DNA of 64,000 nt. It comes from Anaerococcus sp. Marseille-Q5996. Its GTDB lineage: Bacteria > Bacillota > Clostridia > Tissierellales > Peptoniphilaceae. This document shows, one piece after another, positions 61,975 through 64,000 of the stretch (positions are counted from its first letter, which is position 1; every line of letters starts with the position of its first letter). The notes below the pieces were generated by a model that was not told the DNA's origin, did not search any database, and saw nothing but the letters and a program-made list of their open reading frames with translations. The stretch covers positions 1 through 64,000 of the forward strand of contig NZ_CAMPPE010000004.1 of NCBI RefSeq assembly GCF_946893725.1, given 5' to 3'. A program made the translations under genes and the position numbers.

Positions 61975-62292
61975 ATGGCAAAGAAAACTCAGTATGCACT
62001 TATTTTCGCATTTGGAATCTTGCTTCATTTTTTGCTTTACCAAAGTCAGATAGTTTTTAAAAACACCATCCCCTTACTTATAATTCTTGGAGCAGGATAT
62101 TATTATAATGATATACTAGAAATAAAGAAAAATGGTAAATTATTTTTGTTCCTGCTATTGGCTTTTTTATCAGGGTCAGTTATTTTTAGAGATAGTCATA
62201 ATCTATCCTACCTTACAGCAAGTCCAGTAGTAGATGGTATAATATTATCTCTCGTAACTTTTATATTTTACAATTACTTAATATATGAATAA
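61975..62292 (+). CDS. Small integral membrane protein
   Basis: This 105-residue protein has about four hydrophobic helices (residues 8-24, 30-47, 55-72, 84-102) separated by short charged loops. No family is recognised. It has GGAAGG before the ATG and lies between the cysE terminator and a bidirectional terminator. Confidence 0.65.
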   Translation: MAKKTQYALIFAFGILLHFLLYQSQIVFKNTIPLLIILGAGYYYNDILEIKKNGKLFLFLLLAFLSGSVIFRDSHNLSYLTASPVVDGIILSLVTFIFYNYLIYE

Positions 62293-62302
62293 ATTTGCAA
62301 TA

Positions 62303-62336
62303 AAAAAGGGGCAAATTCGCCCCTTATATTTTTATC
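62303..62336. terminator. Bidirectional terminator
   Basis: Stem AAGGGGC/GCCCCTT with loop AAATTC, followed by ATATTTTT; the A run on the left serves the converging tyrS gene. Confidence 0.8.
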
Positions 62337-63582
62337 CTAAAAGTACTCTGTGGAAGTTTTTCTTTCCTTTTTTGATTATTATTTTATCATCTGTAAACAA
62401 ATCTTCTGTAACTTCAAGGCTTGGGTCAGATACTTTTTCATCATCAATTGAAACTCCACCTTGTTTGATAAGTCTTCTTGCTTCACCATTTGACTGAGTA
62501 AGTCCAACATCTGTCATTAGTTGTAATAAACCAATTGGTAAATCTGCTTTTGAAATTTCTGTTGTTGGCATAGCATCTTCATTACCAGCACCTGCAAATA
62601 GTGCTTTTGCTGCATCTAGGGCTTCCTTGGCTTTTTCTTCACCGTGGATTAGTTTTGTAACTTCAAAGGCTAATACTTCTTTAGCATGGTTTATATCTGC
62701 TGCATCAGTTGCAGAACCTAGTTTCCTACATTCTTCTGTTGGTAAGAAAGTAAGTTGGAGTAAGAATTTTTCTACATCCCTATCATCAACATTTCTCATA
62801 TATTGGAAAAGTTCATATGGGCTAGTTTTTTCTTCATCAAGCCATACTGCACCTTTTTGAGATTTACCCATTTTTACTCCATCAGCTGTTGTAAGTAGGG
62901 AAAAGGTCATCCCGTAGGCTTTGTCATTTTCTTTTTTGCGAACTAAGTCTACTCCACCGATGATATTTGACCATTGGTCAGATCCACCGATTTCTAAGGT
63001 ACAATCATGGCGGCGGTAAAGTTCTAAGAAGTCGTAGGATTGTAAAAGCATGTAAGAAAATTCAAAGAATGTTAAGCCACCAGCTGTCATACGGTTTTTG
63101 TAGGCATCTTTTTTTAGCATTTCGCCTACTAAAAATTCGTTACCCACATCACGTAAAAATTCTAAGAATTTTAATTCTGTAAGCCAGTCTTTATTATTTA
63201 CAACAGTTGCAGCATCATCGCCAAATTCTAAAAATCTTTGAAATTGAGAGTAAAATCTTTCTGCGTTATTATCTATTGTTTCTTCTGTCATGACCTTTCT
63301 CATGTCAGAACGACCAGATGGATCACCAATTAGAGTTGTACCACCACCTAAAAGAGCAATAGGCTTGTGGCCATAATTTTGCATACGCATCATAACCATG
63401 ATTTGGATAAGATGGCCTACTGTTAATGAATCAGCAGTCGCATCAAAACCACAATAGAAAGTTAGTTTTTCATTTTTTAATTTTTCTTTAAGCTCAGCTT
63501 CGTCAGTAGCTTGCTCGTAGTAACCACGTTCTACCAGTTCGTCAAACACATTATCGTATTCTTTATCATAAGTAAATTTCAT
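62332..63582 (-). CDS. tyrS: Tyrosyl-tRNA synthetase
   Basis: This 416-residue class I synthetase charges tRNA-Tyr. The adenylate-binding motif reads TVGHL (HIGH equivalent) in FDATADSLTVGHL. The KMSKS equivalent is KMGKS in DGVKMGKSQKGAVW. An anticodon domain and a C-terminal S4 RNA-binding domain (IKQGGVSIDDEKVSDP) are present. The ATG at 63582 has a perfect AGGAGG; an upstream in-frame start lies in the T-box terminator. It is regulated by the tyrosine T-box upstream. Confidence 0.96.
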   Translation of the reverse strand: MKFTYDKEYDNVFDELVERGYYEQATDEAELKEKLKNEKLTFYCGFDATADSLTVGHLIQIMVMMRMQNYGHKPIALLGGGTTLIGDPSGRSDMRKVMTEETIDNNAERFYSQFQRFLEFGDDAATVVNNKDWLTELKFLEFLRDVGNEFLVGEMLKKDAYKNRMTAGGLTFFEFSYMLLQSYDFLELYRRHDCTLEIGGSDQWSNIIGGVDLVRKKENDKAYGMTFSLLTTADGVKMGKSQKGAVWLDEEKTSPYELFQYMRNVDDRDVEKFLLQLTFLPTEECRKLGSATDAADINHAKEVLAFEVTKLIHGEEKAKEALDAAKALFAGAGNEDAMPTTEISKADLPIGLLQLMTDVGLTQSNGEARRLIKQGGVSIDDEKVSDPSLEVTEDLFTDDKIIIKKGKKNFHRVLLG

Positions 63583-63599
63583 ATATCCTCCTAAAAATT

Positions 63600-63757
63600 G
63601 GCACAAAAAAAGAGTATAGAGGGCAGAAATCTGCGGTACCACCTCTTTTTATACTCGCTTTCTTTTACACAAAGAATAGTGTTAAACTCAATGAAAGTGT
63701 AATTCGGGAAAATCTCCTTACTGGGTTTTCATTATCAAGTTATATTTAATTATTTAT
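63600..63757 (-). promoter_or_regulatory. Tyrosine T-box leader with very short Stem I
   Basis: On the minus strand the T-box sequence AGGTGGTACCGCAG lies at 63644-63631 and overlaps a terminator (GAGTATA..AGAGG/CCTCTATACTC, T run). A specifier TAC (63701-63699) stands in context GAAT-TAC-A. The basal helix AATGAAA (63733-63727) pairs with TTTCATT (63696-63690), so Stem I spans only about 44 nt. The AG bulge and distal loop of canonical leaders are missing. The promoter lies just upstream, leaving no room for a longer stem. Confidence 0.82.
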
Positions 63758-63786
63758 AATATACCCTTTATCTAATAAATCTTCAA
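63758..63786 (-). promoter_or_regulatory. Promoter of tyrS
   Basis: On the minus strand TTGAAG (63786-63781) and TATATT (63763-63758) are separated by 17 bases. It lies 5 bases after the stop codon of the cut gene upstream. Confidence 0.75.
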
Positions 63787-63791
63787 TTAGC

Positions 63792-64000
63792 CTATCCACT
63801 TATAAAAGAGCCTACTTCTCCTATTAGCATTAGGCTAGAGCTTATAATAAATAAAATGGTTAATTTTTTGCTAAATAAATTCCCGGAATAGATACTATAA
63901 ATAATTAATATATAGGCAATTATTTGCGAAATGAAGTAGCTAGTGCCTGTTAAAAACTTATCTCCAAGCGCTACGATGAGACAAGAGATGAAAAATAATA
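63792..64000 (-). CDS. C-terminal end of a membrane protein (cut by the window)
   Basis: An open frame enters from the right edge and stops at 63794-63792. The last 68 or so residues are highly hydrophobic, with about two to three helices (ISCLIVALGDKF, SQIIAYILIIYSIYSG, LTILFIISSSLMLIGEVGSF). No family can be named from this piece. It is shorter than the usual ORF cut-off because the gene continues outside. Confidence 0.55.
   Translation of the reverse strand, partial: LFFISCLIVALGDKFLTGTSYFISQIIAYILIIYSIYSGNLFSKKLTILFIISSSLMLIGEVGSFISG

Overview
The window looks like chromosomal DNA of a low-GC, Gram-positive anaerobe of the Bacillota, most plausibly the Anaerococcus/Peptoniphilus/Finegoldia group. 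That placement is inferred from AT-rich codon use, T-box leaders, CIRCE-controlled groESL, a class-2 type IleS and peptide-based metabolism; no 16S rRNA is present to test it. Almost every protein gene has a good AGGAGG-type ribosome-binding site and genes are tightly packed.

Layout. 1-4250: the distal end of an rRNA operon (5S rRNA) followed by 18 tRNA genes on the + strand, interrupted and then followed by unusual repeats built from pieces of tRNA-Glu and tRNA-Met plus a hairpin core. 4257-6580: two small DUF1659/DUF2922-type proteins, a secreted tyrosine-rich protein and a small sigma factor. 6835-10800: CtpA-type protease and two tandem MgtE magnesium transporters. 11065-12397: acyl-ACP thioesterase and an HD hydrolase. 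12539-17542: a methionine T-box operon (M20 hydrolase, metN, metI and two metQ copies). 17694-22541: peroxidase, AMMECR1-like protein, T-box/ileS and a Nudix hydrolase. 22729-28067: a MacB-like ABC system with a CARDB-like protein and two related lipoproteins. 28081-31829: a divergent XRE/ImmA pair facing a Y-family polymerase gene, with a set of palindromic operators between them. 31867-35785: rlmH, flavodoxin, msrB and groESL. 36424-39822: proline-peptide uptake and hydrolysis. 39905-45666: malic enzyme, HAD hydrolase, walJ-like, ttcA-like, uppP and gltS. 45764-49998: a compact polysaccharide-assembly operon. 50040-55886: FMN-binding lipoprotein, small envelope proteins, an aldolase, an OatA-type acyltransferase and a MORN protein. 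56140-60166: Fur-box controlled iron genes (feoA, feoA, feoB, a small Cys-rich protein, flavodoxin, DUF3793). 60343-63786: cysK-cysE, then tyrS behind a T-box; a cut membrane-protein gene runs off the right end.

The three observations most worth following are: (1) the tyrS T-box, whose Stem I appears to be only about 44 nt and lacks the distal loops that the met and ileS T-boxes in the same window retain; (2) the XRE/ImmA-dinB region, with four 15-bp palindromic sites, one of which fills the spacer of a near-consensus promoter, suggesting a LexA-independent damage switch also controlling a DUF2188 protein and a stand-alone ATP-cone protein; and (3) the tandem tRNA-mosaic repeats, seen with two different tRNA sequences but the same architecture. 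No CRISPR array, transposase, integrase or prophage structural gene was seen.
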